Below, one piece after another: positions 1-8,336 of a stretch of DNA of 64,000 nucleotides (position 1 is its first letter; each line of letters starts with the position of its first letter). A program made the translations under genes and the position numbers. The notes beneath the pieces are model-generated. The model did no database searches and was not told where the DNA came from. It saw only the letters and a program-made list of their open reading frames with translations. Source of the DNA: JAABQG01 sp963726365 (GTDB taxonomy: Bacteria > Pseudomonadota > Gammaproteobacteria > Burkholderiales > Burkholderiaceae_C); assembly GCA_963726365.1 (NCBI GenBank), contig CAVSCI010000020.1:161610-225609 (forward strand), read 5' to 3'.

Positions 1-1
1 T

Positions 2-943
2 CTGCTGGCGGCGCGCGTGCTGATTGGCGCGGGTGTCAGCGCCTGCCTGATGGCGCCGCTGACCGGCAACCGGCGCTGGCTGGACGCGAGCACCCAGCTG
101 CGTGCCAATTCCTGGATGCTGATGACCGGCTCTCTGGGCATGGTGGCCTCGACCTTGCCGGTCCAGTGGCTGATGCCGCTGGTGGGCTGGCGCCCGCTGT
201 TCTGGGGGCTGGCCGCGATGATCGTGCTCTCGATGGTGTTGATCGCCTGGCTGATCCCGGCCTGGACCGCGGCGCCTGTCCCAGCGGGCCGGCAGTCCGG
301 CGAACCCGTCGCATCGGCCAGTTACGCCGAGGTCTGGCGGCATCCGTACTTCCGGCGCATGGCGCCGATCGGCTTCTTCAGCTACGGCGGCCTGATCGCC
401 CTGCAGACCCTGTGGGCCGGGCCATGGATGATCAAGGTGGCCGGCTATACGAGCGCCCAGGCGGCCACGGGCCTGTTCTGGATCAACATCAGCATGTTGG
501 GCACGTTCTGGACCTGGGGCCTGGTCAATCCACACCTGGTGCGCAGGGGCTTCACGCCAGAGCGATTGATCGCGCTGGGCCTGCCCTCCAGCTTCGTCCT
601 GTTGACTATCATTATCGTAGCTGGAAGTCAAATTTCGACGCTGGCTACGCCGCTCCTGGCCTTGTTTTGCATGAGCTGCAGCTTTGTCTCGCTGGCCCAG
701 CCGGCGGTGGGCATGGCTTTTCCGCAGGCGCTGGCCGGGCGGGCACTGTCGGCCTACAACCTGGTGATCTTCGCGGGCGTGTTTTGCGTGCAATGGGGCA
801 TCGGGCTGCTGATTGACGGCTTCAAGGCGTTCGGAGTCACCGAAGTAAGGGCCTACCAGGGCGCCATGACGGTGTTTCTGGTCTGCTGCGTGGCATCGCA
901 TGCATATTTCCTGTGGGCGAAACCTCATAATCGGGGTTCATGA
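2..943 (+). CDS. MFS transporter, C-terminal part (5' truncated by window)
   Basis: The frame is open from the first bases of the window, so the gene begins upstream and about 313 residues are visible. What is seen are many hydrophobic helices separated by short basic loops, as in the major facilitator superfamily, with an R-V-L-I-G helix at the visible start and a long middle loop rich in Pro/Ala (about residues 85-110). The substrate cannot be told. The stop overlaps the start of the EIIA gene by four bases (ATGA), which suggests translational coupling. A short stretch near 615-645 matches the interspersed repeat described elsewhere and codes for part of a membrane helix (VAGSQISTLA). Confidence 0.75.
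   Translation: MLAARVLIGAGVSACLMAPLTGNRRWLDASTQLRANSWMLMTGSLGMVASTLPVQWLMPLVGWRPLFWGLAAMIVLSMVLIAWLIPAWTAAPVPAGRQSGEPVASASYAEVWRHPYFRRMAPIGFFSYGGLIALQTLWAGPWMIKVAGYTSAQAATGLFWINISMLGTFWTWGLVNPHLVRRGFTPERLIALGLPSSFVLLTIIIVAGSQISTLATPLLALFCMSCSFVSLAQPAVGMAFPQALAGRALSAYNLVIFAGVFCVQWGIGLLIDGFKAFGVTEVRAYQGAMTVFLVCCVASHAYFLWAKPHNRGS
615..645 (+). repeat. Diverged copy of the TAGC-N10-TTTGACGCTGG repeat inside the MFS gene
   Basis: The sequence GTAGCT, ten bases, then TTTCGACGCTGG has the same spacing as the intergenic copies. It is the weakest match in the window. It is in frame and reads V-A-G-S-Q-I-S-T-L-A, the same phase as the other coding copies. Confidence 0.4.
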
Positions 944-1395
944 ACAGCATCCTCATCATTGCCCATGCGCCGCTGGCACACGCCTTGCGGCAGTGCGCCC
1001 TGCATGTCTTTCCCGATTGCGGTCCCAGTGTGGTCGCGCTGGATGTCGCGCCCAACGTGCCGCCGGAGGAAACGCTGGCGATGGCGCGCACTGCCTTGCA
1101 GCAACTGGGCGGGCAGCAGGGCGGCCGCGGCGTGCTGGTGCTGACCGATGTATTTGGCGCGACGCCCTGCAACGTGGCGCAGAAAATGGTGGACGGCGTC
1201 AACTCCCGGATCGTCACGGGCGTCAACGTGCCCATGCTGCTGCGTACCGTCTGCTACCGCCATGAGCCGCTGGAGGCGCTGGTCTCCCGTGCGGTCACCG
1301 GGGGCACCCAGGGCGTGATGCAGGTGGCGGTCACGGCGCCGCAGAATCAGGCCAAGAAGAATCATGCTAAAGACCAACACGATCATCAGCAATAA
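940..1395 (+). CDS. PTS EIIA component, mannose/fructose (EIIA-Man) family
   Basis: A 151-residue protein beginning MNSILIIAHAPL. The histidine at position 9 in the IIAHAPL strand is where EIIA-Man proteins are phosphorylated by HPr. The later LVLTDVFGATPCN stretch is typical of the fold. It is followed directly by HPr and enzyme I, with no EIIB or EIIC permease in sight. In Betaproteobacteria this arrangement is known as a regulatory rather than a sugar-transporting PTS. The last 32 bases overlap the ptsH start, and the tail is unusually polar and His/Gln-rich. Translational coupling to ptsH is inferred. Confidence 0.9.
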   Translation: MNSILIIAHAPLAHALRQCALHVFPDCGPSVVALDVAPNVPPEETLAMARTALQQLGGQQGGRGVLVLTDVFGATPCNVAQKMVDGVNSRIVTGVNVPMLLRTVCYRHEPLEALVSRAVTGGTQGVMQVAVTAPQNQAKKNHAKDQHDHQQ

Positions 1396-1633
1396 ATTGG
1401 GCCTGCACGCCCGCGCCTCGGCCAAGCTCACCAAGCTGGCGGGCAGTTTTCCGTGCGAAGTCTGGATGAGCCGCGGCGAGCGCCGTGTCAATGCCAAGAG
1501 CATCATGGGCGTCATGATGCTGGCGGCGGGCATCGGCACCGAGGTCACGCTGGAAACCAGCGGTGAGCGCGAACAGGAGGCGATGGACGCACTTCTGGCA
1601 CTGATGGCCGACAAGTTCGGCGAAGGCGAATAA
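1364..1633 (+). CDS. ptsH: HPr phosphocarrier protein
   Basis: An 89-residue protein, the normal length for HPr. The active-site histidine is His15 in GLHARAS, phosphorylated by enzyme I. Ser46 in NAKSIMGVM is the regulatory serine used by HPr kinase/phosphorylase (HprK), which is usually encoded elsewhere in these genomes. The gene starts inside the end of the EIIA gene in another frame and is followed 138 bases later by ptsI. It passes phosphate from enzyme I to EIIA in the cytoplasm. The identification is firm; the downstream process controlled (for example polyhydroxybutyrate or carbon regulation in relatives) is not visible here. Confidence 0.96.
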   Translation: MLKTNTIISNKLGLHARASAKLTKLAGSFPCEVWMSRGERRVNAKSIMGVMMLAAGIGTEVTLETSGEREQEAMDALLALMADKFGEGE

Positions 1634-1651
1634 GGCTATGGCCCCCACGCT

Positions 1652-1715
1652 TGCTCACTGCGTGTGTCGCTGCCCCCGAGGGGGCTGGCCTCGGGCGCCC
1701 TGCGGCGGCCTGGCC
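1652..1715 (+). repeat. GC-rich intergenic repeat, copy A (CTCACTnCGTGT...GCTGCCCCCGAGGGGG)
   Basis: This lies between ptsH and ptsI. It contains CTCACTGCGTGT followed by TCGCTGCCCCCGAGGGGG, able to fold as a tight CCCCC/GGGGG hairpin, and then a GC-rich tail. A second copy, inverted, lies at 48705-48778 between livH and livG. The word CTCACTTCGTGT plus CTGCCCCCGAGGGGG is common between genes of Comamonadaceae, as far as I recall. It may act as a transcript-stabilising or attenuating hairpin within an operon (inference). Confidence 0.7.
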
Positions 1716-1771
1716 CGCTTGCGCTGTGTGCGCGCGCCCGGGCCTGGCTCTGGCCCCGTGCCGCTCAGCGC

Positions 1772-3523
1772 ATGACTTTCAGCGTCCACGGTCTCCCGGT
1801 GGCCCGCGGCGTCGCGATCGGGCGCGCGGTGCTGGTGGCGTCCAGCCGGCTGGAAGTGGCGCACTACTTCATCACGCCCGACCAGGTCGAAGCCGAAATT
1901 GGCCGGGTGCGCGCCGGTCGCAACGCCGTGGTCGATGAACTGCAGCGCCTGCTGCAGGACATGCCCAAGGACGCACCGCACGAACTGGCGGCGCTGCTCG
2001 ATGTGCACCTGATGCTGCTGGAGGACGAGACGCTGACCGCCGGCGTCAAGCACTGGATCCGCGACCGCCTGTACAACGCCGAATGGGCGCTCACGACGCA
2101 GTTCGAGATCATCGGTCGCCAGTTCGACGAGATGGAAGACGAGTACCTGCGCGAACGCAAGGCCGACCTGGAGCAGGTGGTCGAGCGCGTTCTGCGGCGC
2201 ATGCTGGGCAGTGCCTCTCCCATGGTCGCCCCGCCACCGCGCCAGAAACGCCAGCAGGACCTGCTGCTCGACGACACACTGGACGTGCCACTGGTGCTGG
2301 TGGCGCACGACCTTTCGCCGGCCGACATGCTGCAGTTCAAGCAGAGCGTGTTTGCCGGTTTCGTCACCGATGTGGGCGGCAAGACTTCCCATACCGCCAT
2401 CGTGGCGCGCAGCATGGACATCCCCGCCGTGGTGGGGGCGCGCAGTGCCAGCCAGCTGATCCGCCAGGACGACTGGATCATCATCGACGGCGATGCCGGC
2501 GTGGTGATCGTCGATCCGTCGCCCATCATCCTGGCGGAGTACGGTTTCAAGCAGCGCCAGGGCGAACTCGAGCGCGAACGCCTGTCGCGCCTGCGCAATA
2601 CACCGGCGGTCACGATGGACGGCCGGCGCATCGAACTGCTGGCCAACATCGAGATGCCTGAAGACGCTCTGGCCGCACTCAAGGTCGGCGCCGTGGGCGT
2701 GGGCCTGTTTCGCAGCGAATTCCTGTTCATGGGCCGCCATGGGCGCCTGCCCAACGAAGAAGAGCAATACCAGGCTTACCGGCGCGCCGTCGAAGGCATG
2801 CAGGGCATGCCCGTCACCATTCGCACGGTGGACGTCGGTGCGGACAAGCCACTGGACGAGGCCCGCCACGATGACGCCCACCTGAACCCCGCGCTGGGCT
2901 TGCGCGCCATCCGCTGGAGCCTGGCCGACCCGGCCATGTTCCTGACGCAGTTGCGCGCCATCCTGCGGGCCGCCGCCCACGGCCAGGTGCATTTGCTGAT
3001 TCCGATGCTGGCGCACGGCAGTGAAATCCGCCAGACGCTCTCGCTGATCGACCACGCGCGCGTGCAGCTTGACAACCAGGGGCTGCCCTATGGGCCGGTC
3101 AAGCTTGGCGCAATGATCGAGATTCCCGCCGCCGCGCTCACACTCAAGCTGTTCCTCAAGTACTTCGACTTCCTGTCCATCGGCACCAACGACCTGATCC
3201 AGTACACCCTGGCGATCGACCGCGCCGACGAGTCCGTGGCGCACCTCTACGACCCATTGCACCCGGCGGTGCTGCGCCTGGTGGCGGACACCATCGCCGA
3301 GTGCAATGCCCAGGGCAAGGGCGTCAGCGTCTGTGGCGAGATGGCGGGCGACGTCACGCTCACGCGCCTGTTGCTGGGCCTGGGCCTGCGCAGCTTTTCG
3401 ATGCACCCGTCGCAGATCCTGGCGGTCAAGCAGGAGGTGCTGCGCGCCGACACGTGCAAGCTGCAGCCCTGGGCGCAGAGCGTGCTGGAATCCGAAGACC
3501 CCGCCAGCGCCATGGCGCGCTGA
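1772..3523 (+). CDS. ptsI: Phosphoenolpyruvate-protein phosphotransferase (enzyme I)
   Basis: Enzyme I moves phosphate from PEP to HPr. The protein has 583 residues from the start MTFSVHGLPVARG; a longer frame runs upstream but only encodes the translated intergenic repeat, so I chose the internal ATG, which matches the family's N-terminus. The phosphohistidine is in GGKTSHTAIVARS. The PEP-binding TIM barrel carries VGLFRSEFLFM, the signature SIGTNDLIQYTLAIDR, and the catalytic cysteine in VCGEMAGD. It is the third gene of the EIIA-ptsH-ptsI set and ends 22 bases from a convergent transporter gene. Confidence 0.95.
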   Translation: MTFSVHGLPVARGVAIGRAVLVASSRLEVAHYFITPDQVEAEIGRVRAGRNAVVDELQRLLQDMPKDAPHELAALLDVHLMLLEDETLTAGVKHWIRDRLYNAEWALTTQFEIIGRQFDEMEDEYLRERKADLEQVVERVLRRMLGSASPMVAPPPRQKRQQDLLLDDTLDVPLVLVAHDLSPADMLQFKQSVFAGFVTDVGGKTSHTAIVARSMDIPAVVGARSASQLIRQDDWIIIDGDAGVVIVDPSPIILAEYGFKQRQGELERERLSRLRNTPAVTMDGRRIELLANIEMPEDALAALKVGAVGVGLFRSEFLFMGRHGRLPNEEEQYQAYRRAVEGMQGMPVTIRTVDVGADKPLDEARHDDAHLNPALGLRAIRWSLADPAMFLTQLRAILRAAAHGQVHLLIPMLAHGSEIRQTLSLIDHARVQLDNQGLPYGPVKLGAMIEIPAAALTLKLFLKYFDFLSIGTNDLIQYTLAIDRADESVAHLYDPLHPAVLRLVADTIAECNAQGKGVSVCGEMAGDVTLTRLLLGLGLRSFSMHPSQILAVKQEVLRADTCKLQPWAQSVLESEDPASAMAR

Positions 3524-3545
3524 ACAGTCGCCGCCGCGCTACCCC

Positions 3546-4379
3546 TTATCGGCTGCGCGTGCCCAGCAAAGCACCGCCCACGATCATCGCCGCGGCGATC
3601 CCCACTGTCGCACTCGGCCGCTCGCCGCGCATCGCAAGCAGCAGCAGGGTGGACAGCAGCGGCGTCAGGAAGCTCAACAGGCCGATGTGGCGCGCATCGC
3701 CCCGCTTCAGCGCCGCATCCCACAGGAAAAACGCCGCGCCCAGCGGCCCCAAGCCCATCAACGCTATCAGGCCCCAGTCGCGCGCCGACAGCGCCACGGC
3801 CGGCTCCATCAGCGCATGGCAGGCCAGTGACAACACGCCGGAGACCAGTCCGAACAGGCCGATCGCGGCCGTCGGAAACGGCTTGACCCGTTTCGTCATC
3901 AGCGAATAGCTGGCCCAGACAAAGGCCGCCCCCAGCGCCGGCAGGTAGCCCCAGGCAAAACCGCCGCTCAAGGTCCGCCCACCCAGGATCACCAGCGCCG
4001 CCCCGCCAAACCCCAGCAGCGCGGCCACGACGTGCATCACACCCAGTCGTATGCCGGGCAGGAAGAGCGGCGCCATCACCACGATGCCCAAAGGCCACAG
4101 GTAATTCACCAGGTTGGCCTCCACCGGCGGTGCGTGGCGAAAGGCCGTAAACAGCAGGAAGTGGTAACCGAACAGGCCGTAGATGCCCAGGGCGAGCGTG
4201 GCGGGCGGGACACACCATTGACCGAAGTCAAAACGCGACAGCGGCAGCGCCACCATACTGCCCATCAGCAAGGCCAGCCCGGTCAGCAGAAAGGGCGGCA
4301 CATGCGACAGCGAGACGCCCAGCGTGGCCAGCGTGGCCCACAATCCAATCGCGCCCAGGGCCAACAGCGGGGCTGTCAT
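3546..4379 (-). CDS. EamA/DMT-family transporter (RhaT/YddG-like exporter)
   Basis: A 277-residue, highly hydrophobic protein with about ten predicted membrane helices in two EamA halves, the second beginning near GYLPALGAAFVWASYSLMTK. Members export amino acids or other small metabolites, with YddG (aromatic amino acids) the closest type I can suggest. The start MTAPLLALGAIG is preferred over a 15-codon upstream extension that is polar and lies in the divergent promoter space shared with the AhpD-like gene. The substrate is unknown. Confidence 0.85.
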   Translation of the reverse strand: MTAPLLALGAIGLWATLATLGVSLSHVPPFLLTGLALLMGSMVALPLSRFDFGQWCVPPATLALGIYGLFGYHFLLFTAFRHAPPVEANLVNYLWPLGIVVMAPLFLPGIRLGVMHVVAALLGFGGAALVILGGRTLSGGFAWGYLPALGAAFVWASYSLMTKRVKPFPTAAIGLFGLVSGVLSLACHALMEPAVALSARDWGLIALMGLGPLGAAFFLWDAALKRGDARHIGLLSFLTPLLSTLLLLAMRGERPSATVGIAAAMIVGGALLGTRSR

Positions 4380-4423
4380 TCGATCAATCTCCGGCGCCTT
4401 GGCGTCACCACACAGGACATGCA

Positions 4424-4774
4424 ATGAGTAGCTTCGATCCCAAGGGCCTGATTCAGGACATCAATCACAACCTTGCGCCGTTTCGCAAGGCCCAGCCCGA
4501 GGCCATGGCCGGCTTCGGCCAGCTGGCGCGCGCGTCCATGGCCGAGGGCGCGATCAGCGCCAAACACAAGGAACTGATCGCGCTGGCCATCGGCGTGACG
4601 CAGCATTGCTCGGGCTGCATCGCCTTTCATGTCAAGGCCCTGCACCGGCTGGGCTGCACCCGCGCCGAGCTGGAGGAAATGCTGGCCGTGTGTGTGTACA
4701 TGGGCGGCGGCCCGGCCTTGATGCTGTCCGCAGAGGCTCTTGCGGCCTGGGAAGAAATGGCGACCGCAGCCTGA
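4424..4774 (+). CDS. Carboxymuconolactone decarboxylase/AhpD-family protein
   Basis: A 116-residue protein. The CxxC-plus-His motif THCSGCIAFH spans about residues 60-70 (seen as QHCSGCIAFHVKA), which is the redox and proton-relay site of AhpD-type alkylhydroperoxidase proteins. The rest is a short helical bundle ending in MGGGPALMLSAEAL, as in YciW/AhpD-like stand-alone proteins. It probably reduces peroxides or disulfides. It is transcribed divergently from the DMT exporter, 44 bases away. The gene is followed by a 259-base gap holding one interspersed repeat. Confidence 0.85.
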   Translation: MSSFDPKGLIQDINHNLAPFRKAQPEAMAGFGQLARASMAEGAISAKHKELIALAIGVTQHCSGCIAFHVKALHRLGCTRAELEEMLAVCVYMGGGPALMLSAEALAAWEEMATAA

Positions 4775-4784
4775 ACAGAACCTC

Positions 4785-4845
4785 CAAATACCATAGCTGA
4801 TAGTGACCATTTGACGCTGGGAGGAGCGGGTTTTTGTCATGAAAA
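4785..4845 (+). repeat. Interspersed repeat (CATAGCT-N10-ATTTGACGCTGGG)
   Basis: CCATAGCT, then GATAGTGACC, then ATTTGACGCTGGGAGG with a GGGTTTTTG tail. It is a full-consensus copy on the plus strand in the 259-base gap between the AhpD-like gene and the next gene. Nothing else is recognised in that gap. Confidence 0.8.
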
Positions 4846-5033
4846 CGCTGAAATCAGCATGGCGGGGCGCCAGAATCCGGCCGTCTCGTCGTTGTGGGGA
4901 TCGGGCACCAGTTTAAGGGCCCGGGCGGACCCGTTTTCACCACGGCCGCCAGAACCCCTTCGGGAAACGCCCGCGCCATCCCGGTTAGCATCGCCGCTCT
5001 GTTTCCATTCACCCCCATCGACGCACCCAGACA

Positions 5034-5522
5034 ATGCCTGAATTGACCGACGAACCCACCAAAACCCAGGAACCCCGCCTGTGGCGCGCCGACGGCTGGA
5101 CCGCCCAGGTCATCAAGAACGAAGACGACGACGGCTGGGCCGTGGCCATGATCCGCGACGGCGAGCCCGAGCCCGCGCTGGTCGGGCCCTGGACCATGGG
5201 GCGCGACAAGAAGAACCCCAAGCCGCTGGACACCAACGCCTTCAACACCCTGGTCAAGACCGCGTCGGAGTTCGTGCGCCGCAGCGAGCAGCAATTGCAC
5301 GCGACGCTGCACCAGAGCATCACCGTGACCGCCCGCGCGGCCCGCGTGACCGTGTCGCTGGACATCGTGCCCGACGATGAAAACCCCACCGCTGTGCTGA
5401 GCGCGACCGGCGACGACGGCGAACGCCTGGCCGAAGTGCGCGTGGCCCCGTCGTTCAGGCTCAATCGTGCAAGTGCCGTGACCTGGGTGGAGAGCGGGTT
5501 TGCCAGGCCGGGCGGGCGCTAG
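5034..5522 (+). CDS. Conserved hypothetical protein, about 162 residues
   Basis: I do not recognise a named family with certainty. The protein begins MPELTDEPTKTQEPRLWRAD, is acidic, soluble and without signal peptide or membrane segments. It reads as a compact beta-rich N-terminal part (WRADGWTAQVIKNEDDDGW, GPWTMGRDKKNPK) followed by an amphipathic helix (FNTLVKTASEFVRRSEQQ) and a second strand-rich part. Codon use and GC look like the neighbouring housekeeping genes, which supports it being real. A Comamonadaceae-specific protein is likely. No operon partner is evident, since repeats lie on both sides. Confidence 0.7.
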   Translation: MPELTDEPTKTQEPRLWRADGWTAQVIKNEDDDGWAVAMIRDGEPEPALVGPWTMGRDKKNPKPLDTNAFNTLVKTASEFVRRSEQQLHATLHQSITVTARAARVTVSLDIVPDDENPTAVLSATGDDGERLAEVRVAPSFRLNRASAVTWVESGFARPGGR

Positions 5523-5569
5523 GCGGGGCGTTTGTCAGTACGACTCGATCCGCCAGTCGCCGGGAACAA

Positions 5570-5632
5570 ATTTCCCCATGGAAACGGCCTTTCCCCAGCT
5601 CCAGATGGTCATCTTTCGCTATTGAAAAAAGA
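5570..5632 (-). repeat. Interspersed repeat in the gap before lipA's end
   Basis: Read on the minus strand: CAATAGCG, AAAGATGACC, then ATCTGGAGCTGGGG and AAAGGCC. It fills most of the 116-base space between the convergent hypothetical gene and lipA. Confidence 0.75.
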
Positions 5633-5638
5633 CGAGTT

Positions 5639-6643
5639 CTAGGCGACCGGTGACCCCATGGCGTGGCCGGCCTGCTGGTCGGCGTGGTAGCTCGATCGCA
5701 CCATGGCACCCACGGCGGCGTGCTTGAAGCCCATTTCGTAGGCCTTTGCCTCGAACATCTTGAAGGTGTCGGGGTGCACGTAGCGTTTGACGGTCAGGTG
5801 CGCCGACGACGGCGCCAGGTACTGCCCGATGGTCAGCATGTCGATGTCGTGGTCGCGCATGTCCTGCATCACTTGCAGCACTTCATCATCGGTCTCGCCC
5901 AGGCCGACCATGATGCCGCTTTTGGTCGGGATGTCCGGGTGCAGCGCCTTGAACTTCTTCAGCAGGTTCAGGCTGAACTGGTAGTCGCTGCCGGGGCGGG
6001 CCTCCTTGTACAGGCGCGGCGCGGTTTCCAGGTTGTGGTTCATCACGTCTGGCGGCGCGGCCTTCAGGATTTCCAGCGCCCGGTCGTCACGGCCGCGGAA
6101 GTCCGGCACCAGCACCTCGATCTGCGTCTTGGGCGACAGTTCGCGGATGCGCCTGATGCAGTCGACAAAGTGCTGGGCGCCGCCGTCGCGCAGGTCGTCG
6201 CGGTCCACGCTGGTGATGACCACATAGCTAAGCTTGAGCGCGGCAATCGTGTTGGCCAGGTTCTGAGGCTCGTTCACGTCCAGCGGGTCGGGCCGGCCGT
6301 GGCCCACGTCGCAGAACGGGCAGCGGCGCGTGCACTTGTCGCCCATGATCATGAAGGTGGCCGTGCCCTTGCCGAAACACTCGCCGATGTTCGGGCAACT
6401 GGCCTCTTCGCAGACCGTCACCAATTTGTTGGCGCGCAGCACGTCCTTGATCTCGTAGAAGCGCGTGGTCGGGCTGCCGGCCTTGACGCGGATCCAGTCC
6501 GGCTTTTTCAGCACCTCGCCGGCCTGCACCTTGATCGGGATGCGCGAAAGCTTGGCGCCAGCCTTCTGTTTGGCGCTGGCGTCATAGGTTTCAACGGACT
6601 GGGCTTCGCGCACAACGTTGGGGTCGGCGTCTTTGGTGCTCAT
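5639..6643 (-). CDS. lipA: Lipoyl synthase, radical SAM
   Basis: LipA inserts two sulfurs into protein-bound octanoyl groups. From the start MSTKDADPNVV the protein has 334 residues. The auxiliary cluster cysteines are in CEEASCPNIGEC and the radical-SAM CxxxCxxC is in CTRRCPFCDV. The family motif around GDKCTRRC and the C-terminal PSSAHLTVKRYVHP, with the last arginine-serine (VRSSYHAD), are present. I chose ATG at 6643, preceded by AGGA; a TTG further up at 6688 overlaps the lipB stop (TTGA) and would add 15 residues. It is co-directional with lipB. Confidence 0.96.
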   Translation of the reverse strand: MSTKDADPNVVREAQSVETYDASAKQKAGAKLSRIPIKVQAGEVLKKPDWIRVKAGSPTTRFYEIKDVLRANKLVTVCEEASCPNIGECFGKGTATFMIMGDKCTRRCPFCDVGHGRPDPLDVNEPQNLANTIAALKLSYVVITSVDRDDLRDGGAQHFVDCIRRIRELSPKTQIEVLVPDFRGRDDRALEILKAAPPDVMNHNLETAPRLYKEARPGSDYQFSLNLLKKFKALHPDIPTKSGIMVGLGETDDEVLQVMQDMRDHDIDMLTIGQYLAPSSAHLTVKRYVHPDTFKMFEAKAYEMGFKHAAVGAMVRSSYHADQQAGHAMGSPVA

Positions 6644-6684
6644 GAGGGGTTCCTGCGGGGAGGTGGGGCGGTGGATGGCCGGTT

Positions 6685-7359
6685 TCAAGGTGACAGCCGG
6701 CTGTCGAGTTTCTGGCTCAACACGGCGGCCGCCTCGTCCCAGGTGACAGAGACACCGATTGTAGAAAGGTCCACGGTTTTCAGTCCGGCATAACCGCAGG
6801 GGTTGATGCGGGAGAAGGGTTCCAGGTCCATCGCCACGTTCAGCGCGACGCCGTGGTAGGTGCAGTGGCGACTGACCTTGATGCCCAGCGCGGCGATCTT
6901 GCCCAAGCCCCGGAACGGGTCCCCCGCAGGTGCAGGCCCGTTCAGCGCGGCGTGCGAAAACGGGTCGTCCAGCCGCACGTAGATGCCGGGTGCGCCGGCC
7001 ACACGGTGGCCGGTGACGCCGAAGTCGGCGAGGGTGCGGATCACCGCCTCTTCAATCCGGTAGACGTATTCCTTCACGTAGTAGCCGGCGCGCTGCAGGT
7101 CGATCAGCGGGTAGGCCACCACCTGGCCCGGTCCGTGGTAGGTCACTTGCCCGCCCCGGTTGGACTGGAGCACCGGGATGTTGCCGGGGTTCAGGAGGTG
7201 GTCGGCCTTGCCTGCCAGCCCTTGCGTGTACACCGGCGGATGCTCGCAGATCCACAGGGCGTCGGGGGTGTCGGGCCTGCGCGATGCGGTGAAGGCCTGC
7301 ATGGCCGCGTAGGTCGGCGCGTAGTCCACACGGCCGAGGATCGAGGTTTCGAGTCTCAT
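6685..7359 (-). CDS. lipB: Octanoyl-ACP:protein N-octanoyltransferase
   Basis: LipB transfers octanoate from ACP to the lipoyl domains that LipA then thiolates. The motif RGGQVTYHGPGQ, the catalytic lysine in GLGKIAALGIKV and the catalytic cysteine in NPCGYAGL are all present in a protein of about 224 residues. I took ATG at 7359 (MRLETSILG); a TTG four codons upstream is also possible. It is followed by lipA 41 bases later and preceded by the DUF6933-like gene, and the five genes from the aminotransferase down to lipA run on one strand. Confidence 0.95.
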   Translation of the reverse strand: MRLETSILGRVDYAPTYAAMQAFTASRRPDTPDALWICEHPPVYTQGLAGKADHLLNPGNIPVLQSNRGGQVTYHGPGQVVAYPLIDLQRAGYYVKEYVYRIEEAVIRTLADFGVTGHRVAGAPGIYVRLDDPFSHAALNGPAPAGDPFRGLGKIAALGIKVSRHCTYHGVALNVAMDLEPFSRINPCGYAGLKTVDLSTIGVSVTWDEAAAVLSQKLDSRLSP

Positions 7360-7391
7360 GGCTTCGGCCAACGGGCAGGCTGGGCGCCGGA

Positions 7392-8312
7392 TCAGTGGCC
7401 GTCGGGCCGGGCCGGGCCGCGACCGGAGACTTCCTCGAAAGCCTCCAGCACGGCCGGCACGGCGTTGGCCAGGTGCAGGCTGGAAACACCCAAAGTGGCC
7501 ACTTCGTCCAGCAGGGCCCGGGCAAAGGCGGCCGTGGCACTGTCGACGTCGGCAAAGTCGATGACCAGGGTGCGCGGAATCCAGCGTCCGCGCGGATTGC
7601 TGGTGCGGCTGGGCGGCCCGCTGACACCGTCGTCATGCGGCAGTCGCATCAGCACGATGCTGGCCTGGTGCGGGGCTTCCAGCCGGGGCTGGTCGGGCAG
7701 CGCCAATGCCACGGGAATGTGCACTTCGTCGCGTCCGATCTGAGCCTGCGCGTGATCGTAGGCAGCCCGCCAGTTCTCACTTTTCTCTTTTTGACGTTGC
7801 GCCACCAGTTCGGGGTTCCCGCCCAACAGGCGCAGCACGTCCGCCGCAGGGTAGCCGGTGCGGGGCTTCAGGATGAAGTGGTCGGCCAGGCGGGCGTTGA
7901 TGGCGCCCAGGCTCAGGCCTTCACTGGCCGCCCAGGTCACGCTGTTGCGGAATTGCGTCAGGTGGGTCACTACACCGCGCTCGATGCCGCGCCCCAGGAG
8001 CAAGGGTTCGCTGCGATCGATCTCCGCGCGTGCACGGTCGGGCGGCACGCCGAGCGCCAGGAGGGCTTGCAACAGCGCGGGGCCAAAACGGCTCTGCAAG
8101 GTGGACATTGGCGCGTAGGGCAGGGCAAAAGCCCAGCGGGTGACGCTGCTCACGGCGATCACCAGTTTCTGCGGCCGGGTGTGCACCAGCGCCAGCGCCC
8201 AGTCACCCAATGCGTTGGCCGCGGGCGGCGTGGGCGGCGCGGCGCCCGCACGCGGCGCATCTGGGAGGTGACAGGCTTTTGCCAGGGCCGGGTTGAGTCG
8301 CAAGGTTGTCAT
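7392..8312 (-). CDS. Two-part protein: DUF6933-like N-terminus with STAS-like C-terminus
   Basis: A 306-residue soluble protein of unknown function. The first 140 residues (MTTLRLNPALAKACHL, LGDWALALVHTRPQKLVIAV, then an ARLADHFI helix) look like the DUF6933 family. After a charged linker (RQKEKSENWRAAYDHAQ) comes a segment with RTLVIDFADVDSATAAFARALLDEV that resembles STAS-like DUF4325 domains. Both calls are from memory of family patterns and are moderate. It sits between the DUF493 gene and lipB on the same strand, 24 bases after DUF493, so it is probably in the lipoate operon. A role in lipoate metabolism is not shown by sequence. Confidence 0.6.
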   Translation of the reverse strand: MTTLRLNPALAKACHLPDAPRAGAAPPTPPAANALGDWALALVHTRPQKLVIAVSSVTRWAFALPYAPMSTLQSRFGPALLQALLALGVPPDRARAEIDRSEPLLLGRGIERGVVTHLTQFRNSVTWAASEGLSLGAINARLADHFILKPRTGYPAADVLRLLGGNPELVAQRQKEKSENWRAAYDHAQAQIGRDEVHIPVALALPDQPRLEAPHQASIVLMRLPHDDGVSGPPSRTSNPRGRWIPRTLVIDFADVDSATAAFARALLDEVATLGVSSLHLANAVPAVLEAFEEVSGRGPARPDGH

Positions 8313-8336
8313 GGGAAGGCGTCCTCGCGCAAGGGG

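Noticed and set aside
1664..1771. Upstream start for enzyme I (36 extra residues)
   Set aside because: The extension is the translated GC-rich repeat; the internal ATG at 1772 matches the family's N-terminus.
1655..3406. Minus-strand open frame of about 583 codons opposite ptsI
   Set aside because: It lies wholly antisense to a clear enzyme I gene; its product is rich in His, Gln, Val and Arg as expected from the complement of GC-rich codons, with no family match.
5663..6793. Plus-strand open frame of about 376 codons opposite lipA
   Set aside because: Antisense shadow of lipA; low-complexity Val/Gly/His composition.
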